64,000 nt of DNA from Sweltsa coloradensis (Eukaryota; Arthropoda; Insecta; Plecoptera; Chloroperlidae). The notes under the pieces were generated by a model, which did no database searches, was not told the DNA's origin, and saw nothing but the letters and a program-made list of their open reading frames with translations. Location of the stretch: contig JAMZAV010000446.1 of assembly GCA_024449915.1 (NCBI GenBank), forward strand, positions 248,001-312,000, written 5' to 3'. Positions 44,179 through 55,976 of this stretch are shown here, piece after piece. Position 1 is the stretch's first letter; each line of letters opens with the position of its first letter. A program made the translations under genes and the position numbers.

Positions 44179-45560
44179 TAATCCTGTCAAATAAGATCGT
44201 ATATTGACGTTTGGAGGAAAAAATTGCGATGTCGCTGAATTTTTGCAGAGACCTTCCTTAAAGGATACTTATTAACTTACTAAAACTCCCCTACAATCGG
44301 ACTGGAGCTTCGGCCGCCATATTGGAAAATGGCGGCCAAAAGGTGTTTGTTATCGAATATCTCCAAATTGGTTTGAGATAGACAAAATATCTCAATCGCA
44401 AAAATATATCCCATTTAATTCCCTACAAAACAGGTGTCTTCTATAGTTTTGGTAGGGGCAAAGGTTACGTCACAAAATCGTGGTTTATATGTTGCTCATT
44501 GGAGTACCAGCTTATTTCCAAATTTTCACGCCCAGCATCAAACAATGCCCGGTAAATCCATAAGAAATCGATTTAAATACAAAAGGACTTTTGTACGGGG
44601 TTCATGGAAGCTTCCAATAGTATTTTAAAAAATCAGGTCTGCGAAATCGAATTTTGCTTTACCCGGAATTTAAGTTTTTCCATTGTTGGCATTTCAACAG
44701 AAATGCCCTTTTTGACTGTCCATTATTAAGCACTAAATAGCATTGGAGGAAAAATTCTTCTTACGCACATTGAAATGACTCAAATAATGATCCGATTACA
44801 ACCAAAGTTTAAATCCAATATGGCTGCTAATTCCTAATATCCACAAGATCAAAGTGAATTATGTAACAAAAAGAGTCTAAAAACAGCACGAAAACAGTAT
44901 TCATATTGTGGATATTAGGAATTAGCAGCCATATTGGATTTAAACTTTGGTTGTAATCGGATCATTATTTGAGTCATTTCAATATGCGTAAGAAGAATTT
45001 TTCCTCCAATGCTATTTAGTGCTTAATAATGGACAGTCAAAAAGGGCATTTCTGTTGAAATGCCAACAATGGAAAAACTTAAATTCCGGGTAAAGCAAAA
45101 TTCGATTTCGCAGACCTGATTTTTTAAAATACTAATGGAAGCTTCCATGAACCCCGTACAAAAGTCCTTTTGTATTTAAATCGATTTCTTATGGATTTAC
45201 CGGGCATTGTTTGATGCTGGGCGTGAAAATTTGGAAATAAGCAGGTACTCCAATGAGCAACATATAAACCCCGATTTTCTGACTTAACTTTGCCCCTACC
45301 AAAACTATAGAAGACACCTGTTTTGTCGGGAATTAAATGGGGAATATTTTTGCGATTGAGATATTTTGTCTATCTCAAACAAATTGGAGATATTCGATAA
45401 CAAACACTTTTTGGCCGCCATTTTCCAATATGGCGGCCGAAGCTCCAGTCCGATTGTAGGGAGTTTTAGTATGTTAATAAGCATCCTTTAAGGAAGGTCT
45501 CTGCAAAAATTCAGCGACATCGCAATTTTTTCCTCCAAAAATTCTTATTTGACAGGATTA
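44179..45560. mobile_element. Large foldback element, arms about 670 bp, inserted in a SINE tail
   Basis: TAATCCTGTCAAATAAG at the left end is perfectly inverted at the right end, and homology continues through the arms to a spacer of about 60 bp (44847-44906). The arms differ by only a few percent by eye. Flanks: GGCTA before and CTAATCGAGACG after, so the SINE resumes and CTA is duplicated. The frames inside (e.g. 44434-44628) are not coding. Confidence 0.9.
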
Positions 45561-45585
45561 CTAATCGAGACGCACATAGAGAGTG

Positions 45586-45824
45586 AGTAAATAAAATAAA
45601 TGAATAAATTTGTATTTAGAGTCTCAATCACAGAAATGATTTTCAGGGGGGGACGTTCAATTGAAAGCCACCAAGCCAACCCTGTAGGCGCCGACACCAT
45701 CGACGAGTGAACAGTGACCAACAAGAGACCATCATATTTAAGTAGGAAACACCGGTCAATCAAGCAGGACATAATTCCACCCGAGGATAGCGCTAGAATC
45801 AACAAGGCTGATTCGGAACATAAT
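45586..45824 (-). repeat. tRNA-SINE family A, 3' two-thirds
   Basis: AATAAATTTGTATTTAGAGTC, the stem-loop, CCAACCCTGTAGGCGCCGAC and AATCAACAAGGCTGATTC in reverse order, lacking the tRNA head. The 17-bp motif lies immediately at the truncation point. Confidence 0.75.
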
Positions 45825-45841
45825 GACCCGGCACCTCCACC
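45825..45841 (-). repeat. Dispersed 17-bp motif, copy 6
   Basis: Exact on the minus strand, abutting the truncated SINE. Confidence 0.6.
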
Positions 45842-46101
45842 AAAACTGACAATCATGGGCTTATTCACCATAGGCTGCCCGGCCCTTTAACATTACCGAA
45901 TCGACATTTGAAGAAATAAATCCATTTTTCTAGGGTCTAACAGAGATTACAAATTTACATCCCCCAAAACTTATCCTCGTGTAAATTTGTCACGTTTTTA
46001 ACAATATTAAATTTTTCTAGATCTGTTCAAAATTTTGATATTTCGTTATGTAGTTCTACGATTGATATCGAAAATATTCCCACATATCTATATCGGACCG
46101 A

Positions 46102-46325
46102 AATATTTATATATTTACCCAGCCAGTTGACGCGCCCAGTATCCAAATTAACTTAATACCAAAAATAGAGAGCTAGTTGACTTTGGCACAAAAGAGCTTT
46201 GGGACAACCCCTGACCATCGTCCATAATTCCTAGGGGCATGTTTTCAAAGAGATACTCTTATTTTGGTATTAAGTTAATTTGGATTCTGGGCGCGTCAAC
46301 TGGCTAGGCAAATATATATATTCAA
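46102..46325. repeat. Inverted repeat, arms about 65 bp
   Basis: CCAGTTGACGCGCCCAGTAT and the long block around AATTAACTTAATACCAAAA recur inverted (ending CAACTGGCTAGGC). The spacer of about 90 bp contains GGGGCATG. Extends into alternating AT at both ends. Confidence 0.75.
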
Positions 46326-47884
46326 CTATGAAAGTGACGTCACAAGCAGGTAGTGGTTGGTAGTTGTTGGGAGACTAGAGGCTTAAACCCTATCGGGATA
46401 GACCCCCAGTTTCATTTCCACCGATATCCTATTTTGTAATTTAGAAATACGTTTTAAAATTCATTATTAGATAATTTTTTTAAACTACAAACGTTACGTA
46501 GAGATTACCCAAATTAATTAATTTACTTTTTACTTTATTAAGAATTTTTAATGAAAATGAAAACTTATTTGGTTTTATGCAAGTTTATGATTTTCAATGT
46601 TTTCATAATATTACTGGATTCGTATACATTGTTAATTTGGTTTACTGCATAAGCTAAACACATTGAATACGATGTCTACTACAGGTTTAAATATAATATA
46701 CATTTTTTTAAAAGAGAAAGTGTATATATTATTTACACTTTTTATTGAAAATAAAGTTTTGTTGTGGGTTTTGTAAACTCACCGCTTTATATTTTTTAGA
46801 AATAAATTCTATCCAATATGAATATACTTAAAATGAAAATAAATTTAAAAATTCAAGCCTGATCGGTTTGCTGTCAACTGCTTTGAACTCAGGCCACAGT
46901 CTGGCCGACAGTAAACGGATGCTTTGATCTCAATGTGACATTGGGCGCCGACCACGGGTTTTTCTGGGACTAAACTCGTCTACAATATTGATATTTTCTA
47001 GCTGGAGGTTTAACATAATCATTGTGGCTATTTTCATACTGACGAAAATAACCTTGCCGAAAATACGTTTGCCAGTTAATATTATTGTCCTTTGCAGGCT
47101 TTGCTGACTTTTCCTTGATATTGAGACTGAGTTCTTTTACGTTTTAGAACGTTTACATGAAAAACAAACGACAAAATATTGTTCCAAACTGTTTAAGTTT
47201 TTATTAAAAGCACCTGGTTCACTTTCCGCTAACACACTCTGGGAAAAAAATTAAAATTTCTAAGCTAACATGATACTTAAGTATATTTACAATTTAAAAG
47301 GCTACTACAGAATTTTAACTGTAAACACCTCTTTTATATTCTCAAATGTACTGTCGGCAAGCTGTTAAGTAAAAAAAGTTATACAAATAACAGTTACCAA
47401 GATGCAACTGCAATTGTAGCGTTTGTCAGCTTACACACGCATGCACTATTAATGAATACTGGCGATGCATTTGTGATTACTCCAACTTTGGCTCCCGTTG
47501 AAGTTGAACTATTGGAAGCGCTTTTTCCCTATCCGAGGACTCTTGTACATAAACATGGTTAAATGTTGGTTAGAAAGGAAGGGGAGGAGGGGGGGGGGCA
47601 GAAATAAGTCTCGTTACCCTCGATTTTTCTACAAACGCTCTATATAAAATATAGCCTCTGTTCCGGAAACCATTATAAATATTTTTTGAATCGTAAAGGA
47701 AGGACTACGGAGTTCAATTGAGCAACGCCGTGTTTACAAATCACCCACCCGGTACCCTATTGCAAGGGTAATTAGATCCTTAGAACCGACCCACCATCGG
47801 ATCAAATAACTCATTTGAAATAGGTTTCTTCCGCAGGATCGGGTTGTCTTTGTGCGCACCGATACACGTATTGAAAGTGTGTGT
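46326..47884. other. Unrecognised; G run near 47582-47600
   Basis: AT-rich with isolated GC-richer spots (46860-46960, 47820-47880). No gene called. Confidence 0.4.
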
Positions 47885-48315
47885 GGCCGTTCGTGGTGGC
47901 ACATACGATTAAGGCGCTAGTTCAATGGCTCTACGAGGACATGGGTTCGAATCCAGCATAAGTCATGTTTTTTTGTATGTAATTTTTATTCATTTGACTG
48001 ATACAAATAGAGAGAGATATTAAATAGAGAGAAATGCGGAGTGAAATTATTAGTTGGTTCTAAGATTAAGTTTAACAAAGGTTATTATAGAGAATGGTTA
48101 TTAAAAAATGGTAAATAGGCTATGATATTAAATATAAAAAATTAGAATGACATTTATGAATGATGCACACAATAATAATTATTACGATGTTGATATTGAT
48201 AAATGATAAATGGATTAGTTTAAATCGTTCTTCACCTTCATCTATCATCATTAATCGTCTATAATAGCCTTAGTACATTACTATGAGACGTTCAGCAACA
48301 AAAATAATCATCATT
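47885..48315 (+). repeat. tRNA-headed SINE, family B copy 2
   Basis: The head has GGCTCTACGAGGACATGGG and the B-box GGGTTCGAATCC. About 230 bp of AT-rich sequence follows, then the tail CATCTATCATCATTAATCG, AATAGCCTTAGTACATTAC, GAGACGTTCAGCAAC and ATCATCAT. Longer than copy 1 because of the middle part. Confidence 0.65.
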
Positions 48316-48354
48316 GAAAGTGTGTCTCAATAGTTGCTCTGTGCGTGTGTGTGT

Positions 48355-48600
48355 GTGTGTAAGGAAGACTGCCCAGGGTGCAATGCATGTCCCTCTAAGT
48401 GGCTAACTTGGTATATTGGAGTTAGGACAATTGTGAAGGGATGTCCGAGGGCTGTTTAAGATGACTCAATCCCTTGCATTCGCATTGACGACTGAGGAAA
48501 GCCTCTGTAAAAACCTTCAGTTACATTCACCGGTCTCCACGGGATTTGAACCCGGGACCTCCAGAATTAGAGACGCGCGTTTAAAAGCTTGAGCCAACAC
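48355..48600 (-). repeat. tRNA-derived SINE, family C copy 2
   Basis: Same body as 13936-14172, slightly better preserved. The head on the minus strand has GGAGGTCCCGGGTTCAAATC. Preceded on the left by a (GT)n run at 48344-48360. Confidence 0.7.
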
Positions 48601-48613
48601 TTTCTATATACAC

Positions 48614-48919
48614 TATAGGGTTGCCATAATTTAAACTCAAGGTAGCGGGACAAATGTCTTCATGCAAAAACAGCTTGGGGGTTTGGGGGGCGGATTAAAA
48701 AAAAGGCTTTTTAAGAGCGGTCTAAGCGTTTCAGAAAAAAAATACCAGACTGAATGAATGAAAATATGGTCGTTTTTGTAGAAAAAACCCAGAAAACTAC
48801 CAAAAATACATTGGTTCGAAATTGTTTAAACCATGCGGGACAATTGTGTCCTGCTTGGTATATTGGCGGGACGCGGGACTTAAAATTGAATATCGGGTCT
48901 GTCCTGTCGTATAACCCTA
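48614..48919. mobile_element. Short hAT-like element with perfect 8-bp target duplication
   Basis: The left end TATAGGGTTGCCATAA and the right end in reverse complement TAGGGTTATACGACAGG share TAGGGTTRYC. Both flanks read ATATACAC (48606-48613 and 48920-48927). GCGGGACAA motifs occur near both ends. Non-autonomous. Confidence 0.8.
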
Positions 48920-49070
48920 ATATACACGCATTGAAAGTGCCTCTCTCTACGTGTGTGAAGTGGGCCTGTTTTACGCCCGAAGCTTAACGCTCTCCCGAGC
49001 GTCAGAGAATTTGTCTGAATCCTCTGAAATCACGAGCGAATCTCCATGTGTAACGATCGTCCTCGCGGCG

Positions 49071-49598
49071 TAAGTGTCGATGTGCGCCACAACCGAACCG
49101 AGATCCAGGCCTAGATTACTTTATTGTTGTCACGTCGCGTCCAGTGAATACCAAGTCCCGGGTGTCTTGACAGAACTATACACGTGCACGGAGAGATAAC
49201 CAGGTCGTAGGCTCCTTCCCGCCACAGGCAATCCTGACTGAGAGTAAGTGTCGATGTGCGCCACAACCGAACCGAGATCCAGGCCTAGATTACTTTATTG
49301 TTGTCACGTCGCGTCCAGTGAATACCAAGTCCCGGGTGTCTTGACAGAACTATACTATACACGTGCACGAGAGAGATAACCAGGTCGTAGGCTCCTTCCC
49401 GCCACAGGCAATCCTGACTGAGAGTAAGTGTCGATGTGCGCCACAACCGAACCGAGATCCAGGCCTAGATTACTTTATTGTTGTCACGTCGCGTCCAGTG
49501 AATACCAAGTCCCGGGTGTCTTGACAGAACTATACACGTGCACGGAGAGAGGTAACCAGGTCGTAGGCTCCATTCCAGCCATAGGCAATCCTGACTGA
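49071..49598. repeat. Three-unit satellite, period 174-180 bp, GC-rich
   Basis: Units start at 49071, 49245 and 49425 with TAAGTGTCGATGTGCGCC and are almost identical. Unit 2 has a CTATA duplication and unit 3 a few changes near its end. The array merges into a truncated family-A SINE at 49597. Confidence 0.9.
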
Positions 49599-49795
49599 AT
49601 CGTATCCAGCTTCATTGATCGGTGTATCTTACATAATATGCTAGTATCAAGTTCATTATTGTTATTGTCGTCGATGAATTCGGCGCTGACATGATTGGCT
49701 TGGCCTGCTATAAAAGTTTGATTTTCTTCATTGAAAATCAGTTATGACTGAGTGGGTATAGACTCAATAAGAATTTATTTTGTTTTTATTTATCA
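49597..49795 (+). repeat. tRNA-SINE family A, 3' fragment
   Basis: ATCGTATCCAGCTTCATTG to the stem-loop AAAATCAGTTATGACTGAGTGGG and a T-rich tail; the head is replaced by the satellite array. Confidence 0.65.
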
Positions 49796-50385
49796 TTTAA
49801 TTTTGCAAGAATGAATATGAATAAATAAGGTGAATTGAATTGAAAGAATTGGATAAAATTGATGCATATAAATTTAAAAACACAATCAAAGAAAATAAGA
49901 AGAATTTAGTTAAAAACCAAATGGAAAAATATTTTATTATTTGTTGAACAAGACGAACAAGATATATTTTAAGTTGAAAACCTTTATTTACTATCACATT
50001 TTCTGTCAATATAGTAAAAAAATAAAACATGTTTTTTAAAATTTAAAACAAATCTTTGTCCTATGTCCTTGGTAACAAGGGAGCAAAGGACATGCCGCGC
50101 GCGCTGCATTCACAAGCGGGGTTTGGGCTCTGGTACATCCCTAATCTATTTCGGCTCGAAATGAGGGTTGATTTGCTATCACGCAAACCATATTGATTGT
50201 CCCTGCTACTTTGAACAGTCCTCTCCCTCCCCCTCCCGCTCCCGCGCTATTACTGTGGAGACAACAGCGGATCTGTGTCATTCTCGGGCACTAGCATTAA
50301 CTTCATTACAACTGCTTAGCTTTAAGTGGGAATCAGGAAAGGAAGTTACAAAACTCATGATAGAATGTATCAAATATTTGTACAA
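49796..50385. other. Unrecognised; pyrimidine-rich spot at 50218-50245
   Basis: CTCTCCCTCCCCCTCCCGC tract near 50220. Chance frames only. Confidence 0.4.
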
Positions 50386-51496
50386 CTAGGAAGCTTCGCA
50401 AACGCTTTTTCAGGCGCGTTGTTGGATGAGCGTAATTTTTTAAAAACGAAAAAAGCGTAAAATTGTGATTTTCATAAGAAACAATTTTTCGATTGCGCTC
50501 AAATTTCACACGAATATATTAATTTATAAAATTAAGGTGCTGTGAAAAAATCATCACATCGGATAAAGCATGTAGGTGTTACAAGTCGATGAAATGATAT
50601 ATTTTTTTTTAAATCGTAAAATTGCGATTTTCATAAGAAATAATTTTTCGATTACGCTCAAATTTCACACGTATATATCAATTCATAAAATAAAGGTTCT
50701 GTGAAAAAATAATTACAATCGGATAAAGCATGTAGGTGTTATAAAGTCTAAGGAATTTTGTAAAAATCGAAAAAATCGTAAAATTGCGATTTTCAAAGAA
50801 ATAATTTTTTGATTGCGTTTAAAAACGTAACCGTTCTAAGTTTAGAGATTTCAAAGGCCTGCAGAAAATTTCATCTCAATTAGAGTATCGGTTCAGCCGG
50901 AATCGTGCTAACAAACACACATTAATCGAAAAAAATCGTAAAATTGCGATTATCATGAGAAACAAATTTTTGATTGAACTAAAATTTCACACGAATATAA
51001 AAATTCATAAACTTTAGGTGCTGTAAAAAAGTCATTACAATCGGATAAAGCATGTAGGTGTTATAAGTCGAAGGAATGTTAAATTTAAAAAAAAAAAGTA
51101 AAATTGCGATTTTCATGAGAAATAGTTTTCCGATTACGCTCAAATTTCACACGAATATATCAATTCATAAAAAAAGGTTCTGTGAAAAAATAATTACAAT
51201 CGGATAAAGCATGTAGGTGTTATAAGTCGAAGAAATTTGTTAAAAATCGAAAAAAATCGGAAAATTGCGATTTTCATGAGAAATAATTTTTAGATCGATT
51301 TTCCGCACGTGGCAGTTCCAAGTTCAGAGATTTCAAAGGTCTCCAGAAAATTTCATCGCAATTGGAGTATCGGTTTAGCCGGAATCGTGTTAACAATCAT
51401 ACAAGAATACAAAAAAAGAAAGAAAAAAAACATTCCGGATTTTTTTCTCCAGTGTAGTAGAATGGAATCTTCGCTTCGCTCGCTACGCTCATCCAA
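50386..51496 (-). mobile_element. Helitron2/Helentron-like element, R2 subfamily, longest copy 11
   Basis: Left edge CTAGGAAGCTTCGCAAACGC with the hairpin partner GCGTT, a variant 3' end with an extra GAAGC. Right edge CGCTACGCTCATCCAA. About five subrepeats of 130-190 bp, each with CGGATAAAGCATGTAGGTG, make it 1.1 kb, longer than its relatives. Confidence 0.8.
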
Positions 51497-51769
51497 TAAC
51501 GACAACATGAGTAAAGATTTGGCTTAAGTGATGCTTTGAAGCGAAACTTGGGTCCACTTGTTAATGGATGCAGCGAAGCAGCAAAAATTTGGTAAAGATT
51601 TGTAAGCTATTAATAATGTTAATTTCCAATGACATTGATTTACTAATATATTTTAACGTAACTTGGTAAGTCGAAATAAAAGTTTAAGTTTAATCATTAC
51701 AACCAGGAATGTTATGAAGGTCTTAATAATCTTTGAAGCCAGTTATTGATATGAACAAAATAATAATCG

Positions 51770-51845
51770 TATTTATTGTTTATTCACTCAGTCACAGAAA
51801 TTATTTCATTGGGGGAATCAATTTAAAAGCGAACCGGGACAACTC
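51770..51845 (-). repeat. tRNA-SINE family A, tail fragment
   Basis: ATCGTATTTATTGTTTATTC, then CTCAGTCACAGAAATTATTTC and a GGGGG run as in 45640; eroded. Confidence 0.4.
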
Positions 51846-51877
51846 TGTTAATTATCACTTACATCATAAGCGAGTAA

Positions 51878-52683
51878 GAGTGCGTCTGTAATCGACTTTT
51901 TGAGCGAGTCTGCTTGGCTAAGTCGACTCGTTAGCCGGAAGTCACGTGATGAAGTTGGCGTCGAAATGTCACAAGTAGGCATCGGTCGTCTGCTTGGTTA
52001 GCACCCGAGCGTAGTCGCCGAAAGTGTATGCTTGTGAGCCTACTTCGCCTACTTCAAGATGGCCGAATGCGAAGAAGTGAAATGCAAGCAGGATTGTAAT
52101 TAATTAATTTAAATTGTTCCTAAGATCTTATATTTAATGAATTATTTTCTTACCACGTAGAAAATTAGCAGTGTCAGGAATTCAAACAACTAAATGCATG
52201 TTTTAGGCCGAAGCCCTAGGGCATAGCTAGGTAAAGGTGGGGCCTAGGCCTAGCGTAGGGTAGCCTAGACCTAGGCCTAGCCAGCCAAAATGTAGCATTT
52301 TGAATGTTTTGTGATATAGTTTGATGTTTTTAAATTTATTTTTAACTTCTTGACCTTGACCAACGAGGTTATGCTAGGTCTAGACCCTATGACAAGCCAA
52401 AAACGAGAGATACAACGCACATGGACTAACAAACACAAGAAAGTTTGTTTGTTTACAAATTTATAAAAAAGACTCAAGCTACCGCCTTCTCGTGGGTGGG
52501 TTTTGAGAGCGACTTAAAAACGTATGTCCGTTAAGTAGGCAGTGGGAAGCCATGATAAGCAGGCCAAGCAGGCTTCGAGTAGTTGTTGACAAAATCGCTG
52601 AGTAGGCGAGGTGTAAGCAGGCAAGCATAGAGCAGGCAAGTTTTTAGCAGGGTAGCAGTCGAAAAACGATTACAGACGTACCC
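51878..52683. mobile_element. Harbinger-like non-autonomous element with TAA duplication
   Basis: GAGTGCGTCTGTAATCG at the left and the inverse of GGGTACGTCTGTAATCG at the right; TAA flanks both ends (51875-51877 and 52684-52686), as in PIF/Harbinger. Subterminal CTGCTTGG/AGCAGGC motifs are abundant at both ends. The centre has a dense CCTAGG/GGCCTAG cluster (52200-52280). Confidence 0.75.
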
Positions 52684-52961
52684 TAAATAATGGCCAACCA
52701 CATAATCTGAATACTCAAGAATGTTGATTTTGAACATTAAAAACCCTTTTGTGTACTTTGTCGCTAGGACGGCTCCAAAGTTACCGGATAACGCTTTACC
52801 AACCATAGAATTGATGGGTTTTATTTTTGAGTTTATTTCATAAGTAAAAATCATGTTGTCTGAAAAAGATTCGAACTCGGGACCTCATCTGCATTTAAAA
52901 CAGGTTCCCTACACAATTGACCAACTTTGCACTCAAAACATAAGAGTTTGGTGTGTTCTTA

Positions 52962-53820
52962 GGGTGCGTCTGTAATCGACTTTTTGAGCGAGTCTGCTTG
53001 GCTAAGTCGACTCGTTAGCCGGAAGTCACGTGATGAAGTTGGCGTCGAAATGTCACAAGTAGGCATCGGTCGTCTGCTTGGTTAGCACCCGAGCGTGGCC
53101 GAATGCGAATAAGTGAAATGCAAGCAGGATTGTAATTAATTAATTTAAATTGTTCCTAGGATCTTATACTTAATGAATTATTTTCTTACCACGTAGAAAA
53201 TTAGCAGTGTCAGGAATTCAAACAACTAAATGCATGTTTTAGGCCGAAGCCCTAGGGCATAGCTAGGTAAAGGTGGGACCTAGGCCTAGCGTAGGGTAGC
53301 CTAGACCTAGGCCTAGCCAGCCAAATTGTAGCATTTTGAATGTTTCGTGATATAGTTTGATGTTTTTAAATTTATTTTTAACTTCTTGACCTTGACCAAC
53401 GAGGTTATGCTAGGTCTAGACCCTATGACAAGCCAAAAACGAGAGATACTACGCACATGGACTAACAAACACAAGAAAGTTTGTTTGTTTACAAATTTAT
53501 AAAAAAGACTCAAGCTACCGCCTTCTCGTGGGTGGGTTTTGAGAGCAACTTAAAAACGTATGTCCGTTAAGTAGGCAGTGGGAAAGCCATTATAAGCAGG
53601 CTTTGAGTAGTTGTTGACAGAATCATTAAGTAGGCGAGGTGTAAGCAGGCTAGCACAGAGCAGGCAAGTTTTTAGTGACGTTTTATTTATTCTTCTGCCT
53701 CCTAGATCAGAATGATTAACGTAGGCGAGGTGTAAGCAGGCTAGCACAGAGCAGGCAAGTTTGTAGTGACGTTATATTTATTCTTCTGCCTCCTTCTAGG
53801 AGGCAGTGATTTTATCACTG
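52962..53820. mobile_element. Second Harbinger-like copy, right end rearranged
   Basis: Starts GGGTGCGTCTGTAATCG after TTA. About 95% like the copy at 51878, with a 47-bp internal deletion near 53094. The right inverted repeat is missing; instead a 95-bp segment ending CTTCTGCCTCCT is present twice (ends near 53700 and 53800). Confidence 0.7.
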
Positions 53821-54018
53821 ATGCATAAAAAGAACTTGGAAAACTACATTGACTTATAAATGACGTAAATTGATTGCATTTTATGAAAAAAAAACTTTTG
53901 TACGAGGTATTTATGCACTCCTAATCAACACTGCAATAAAGATTGATCTCTACAAAGACCATGTACCCCCCCCCCTGCACATTTACCCACATAACAATAT
54001 GTCCAGAAGCTAATAATG
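53821..54018. other. Unrecognised
   Basis: Short poly-C at about 53967-53975; nothing else. Confidence 0.4.
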
Positions 54019-54043
54019 TGTTTCTTCTTGTTTACAGGTGAGT
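54019..54043 (+). promoter_or_regulatory. Candidate recursive (zero-length exon) splice site
   Basis: A pyrimidine-rich TGTTTCTTCTTGTTTACAG is joined directly to GTGAGT at 54037/54038. This is the architecture of ratcheting points in very long introns: a good 3' splice site whose removal would regenerate a good donor. No adjoining exon is identified. Confidence 0.35.
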
Positions 54044-54266
54044 TTCTTCGGAATTTTCTGGTTACTTGGTATAGTTGACTCCTGGAAACCACGACCGTCA
54101 ATTAGTTGGCGAAGATTAAAAAAGTAGTAAGTTTCGCATCAAAATTCAATAAGTTGGAATCAAATGCTTTCTTTTTACTGTCCAACAATATAAACAATCA
54201 ACAATATATGAAATATCGAATAGTTTTTTAAAGTTTATTTTATTTAAGGCGCGTCAATGCGTCACT

Positions 54267-54458
54267 CTAGCCTAGGGAATATGGGGAAGAAAGGGGGGTT
54301 CTAACGTAGCGGTCGCCATCGTCTTTGTCATCGTTCGTGGTGTCTTGGTCGTCTTCGTCGGGGAGGTCTTCAAGGGGAGGAGAAAATGTCTTCGACGACG
54401 ACTGCCAGAGATCTCTTCTAGTTTCGGGGAGTAATATACTCCCCTCCCCTACATACAA
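54267..54458 (-). other. Possible acidic terminal exon (weak)
   Basis: The minus strand is open for 63 codons with a skewed composition (DLPDEDDQDTTNDDKDDGD, then proline/serine). Codon choice is GAC-rich, unlike the AT-rich surroundings. There is no ATG at its start and no good acceptor before it. It could be an exon end or simply a CGTCGT-type low-complexity run. Confidence 0.25.
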
Positions 54459-54469
54459 GCTGATGTTTG

Positions 54470-55522
54470 TGAGATAGACTTTTTCTCTTTTCTAGCTTTT
54501 TACGATTAGCAGAGTCATGCTCTGGGCCAATACCCCTGGCCCAGTCGGGGAATAGAATAAAGTGTTATCTTTATTCAATATATAATTGATTAACATACTA
54601 TCTACATTCATCATGGCAGGCGCATTGTACAACTATGACTTCAATCGAGAAAGTGAACACGTATTTTCTTGATTTCTAACAAATCTCTTCTCTCCTCAAT
54701 TACTGAGATTGGAATATGGTTTATTTGCAAGTGTGTTATTCAAACGTTTGAAGTAAAGTGGTAACAGAACGTGCGTGTTTGTAAATGATAACAATAACTT
54801 GTATTCAAAGATAAAATAATAGTAAATAAAAACGAAATGTAAAGAAAACGTGCTCGCAAAAACTTTTATTCGACCAAGAGATATGTCTGTATTTTTGAAG
54901 GCACAGCTTAGAAATATGATGTGAAAGCAATTTTAATAAAAGCTTGTGCAAGTCTTCTTTATCATTCGCGGATTCCAGTATTGAAATACCTCGACGTTTC
55001 TTCCGTGTGTATTGTTGGATATTCTTGGTTATCTATACATATCAATCGTGAGGTAATATTTTGTATCAAGACATGTTCTTATGCAGTAAATAGAGTCAAC
55101 AGAAAAGGATTACTTTTACAGAACAATTATTATTACGTTTCATCTTTTTTTGTTTTTAGAGAATATCTTTGTTGTTCAACAACTAAAAATACAAAGAGAA
55201 ATTAATGTATTTTTAGTATTTAATATGACATAGTCAAATATTATACTTTTAAAAAAATATATTTTTTTCTAAAGGTTTAGTTTTTTCTCAACGATTTTCA
55301 TTCTTTGAATGTTTTTACGAAGACAAGAGTATGTGTTACAAACACGAAAAATTCAGCCGTCCAATAGATATATAAGTAGCAGGAATGTGAATTGAATTCA
55401 GTACTATTATAAATAATGGGCGTTCTACTTATTCCTTAAATTTTTTGGTGTATTTATGGCCAAACCGATAATCAAAAAAAGTACCGTACCAGAATTTAAG
55501 ATAATAAATATTTTTGGGGGAT
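54470..55522. other. Unrecognised AT-rich sequence
   Basis: A 94-codon plus-strand frame at 54921-55205 lacks any recognisable feature. Confidence 0.4.
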
Positions 55523-55538
55523 GGTGGAGGTGCCGGTC
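55523..55538 (+). repeat. Dispersed 17-bp motif, copy 7 (one G shorter)
   Basis: GGTGGAGGTGCCGGTC followed by CAGA, the same variant as at 41891. Confidence 0.6.
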
Positions 55539-55976
55539 CAGACCATTATAATTACATTTTGTTTACAAAATGCCATTCAATAAAATTACGGATAAGAGAA
55601 AATCAAGAGGAAAAAATCATTACGTATATACACGTAAAATTCTATATCCACTTTTACGACTGACCCAAAGCAGTTTAGTACCCAAACCAGTATCTGTTAA
55701 AAACCTCTACCCGCCCAGTCTTAAACTGTTAAGAACAACATTGCTATACTATCAATCAAGTAAACAAACACAGTTCAAACAATAGCAACAGTTCAAAACT
55801 AGAAGGGATATGGCGTCTACCAAGAAATTGGCAGAGATTATCTGACCTATGTACGAAAATATCGTGTTTATTTGTATAATGAGTAATAACGATACAAGAT
55901 ACAACCAGACACAAATTATTTTTGATTGTTAATAAAGTGGTAATATTTTTCATTTTGTAATGGTTATTATTTATTA

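Noticed and set aside
44434..45871. Frames inside and beside the large foldback (64 and 108 codons)
   Set aside because: They lie in inverted arms or a truncated SINE and carry no protein motif.
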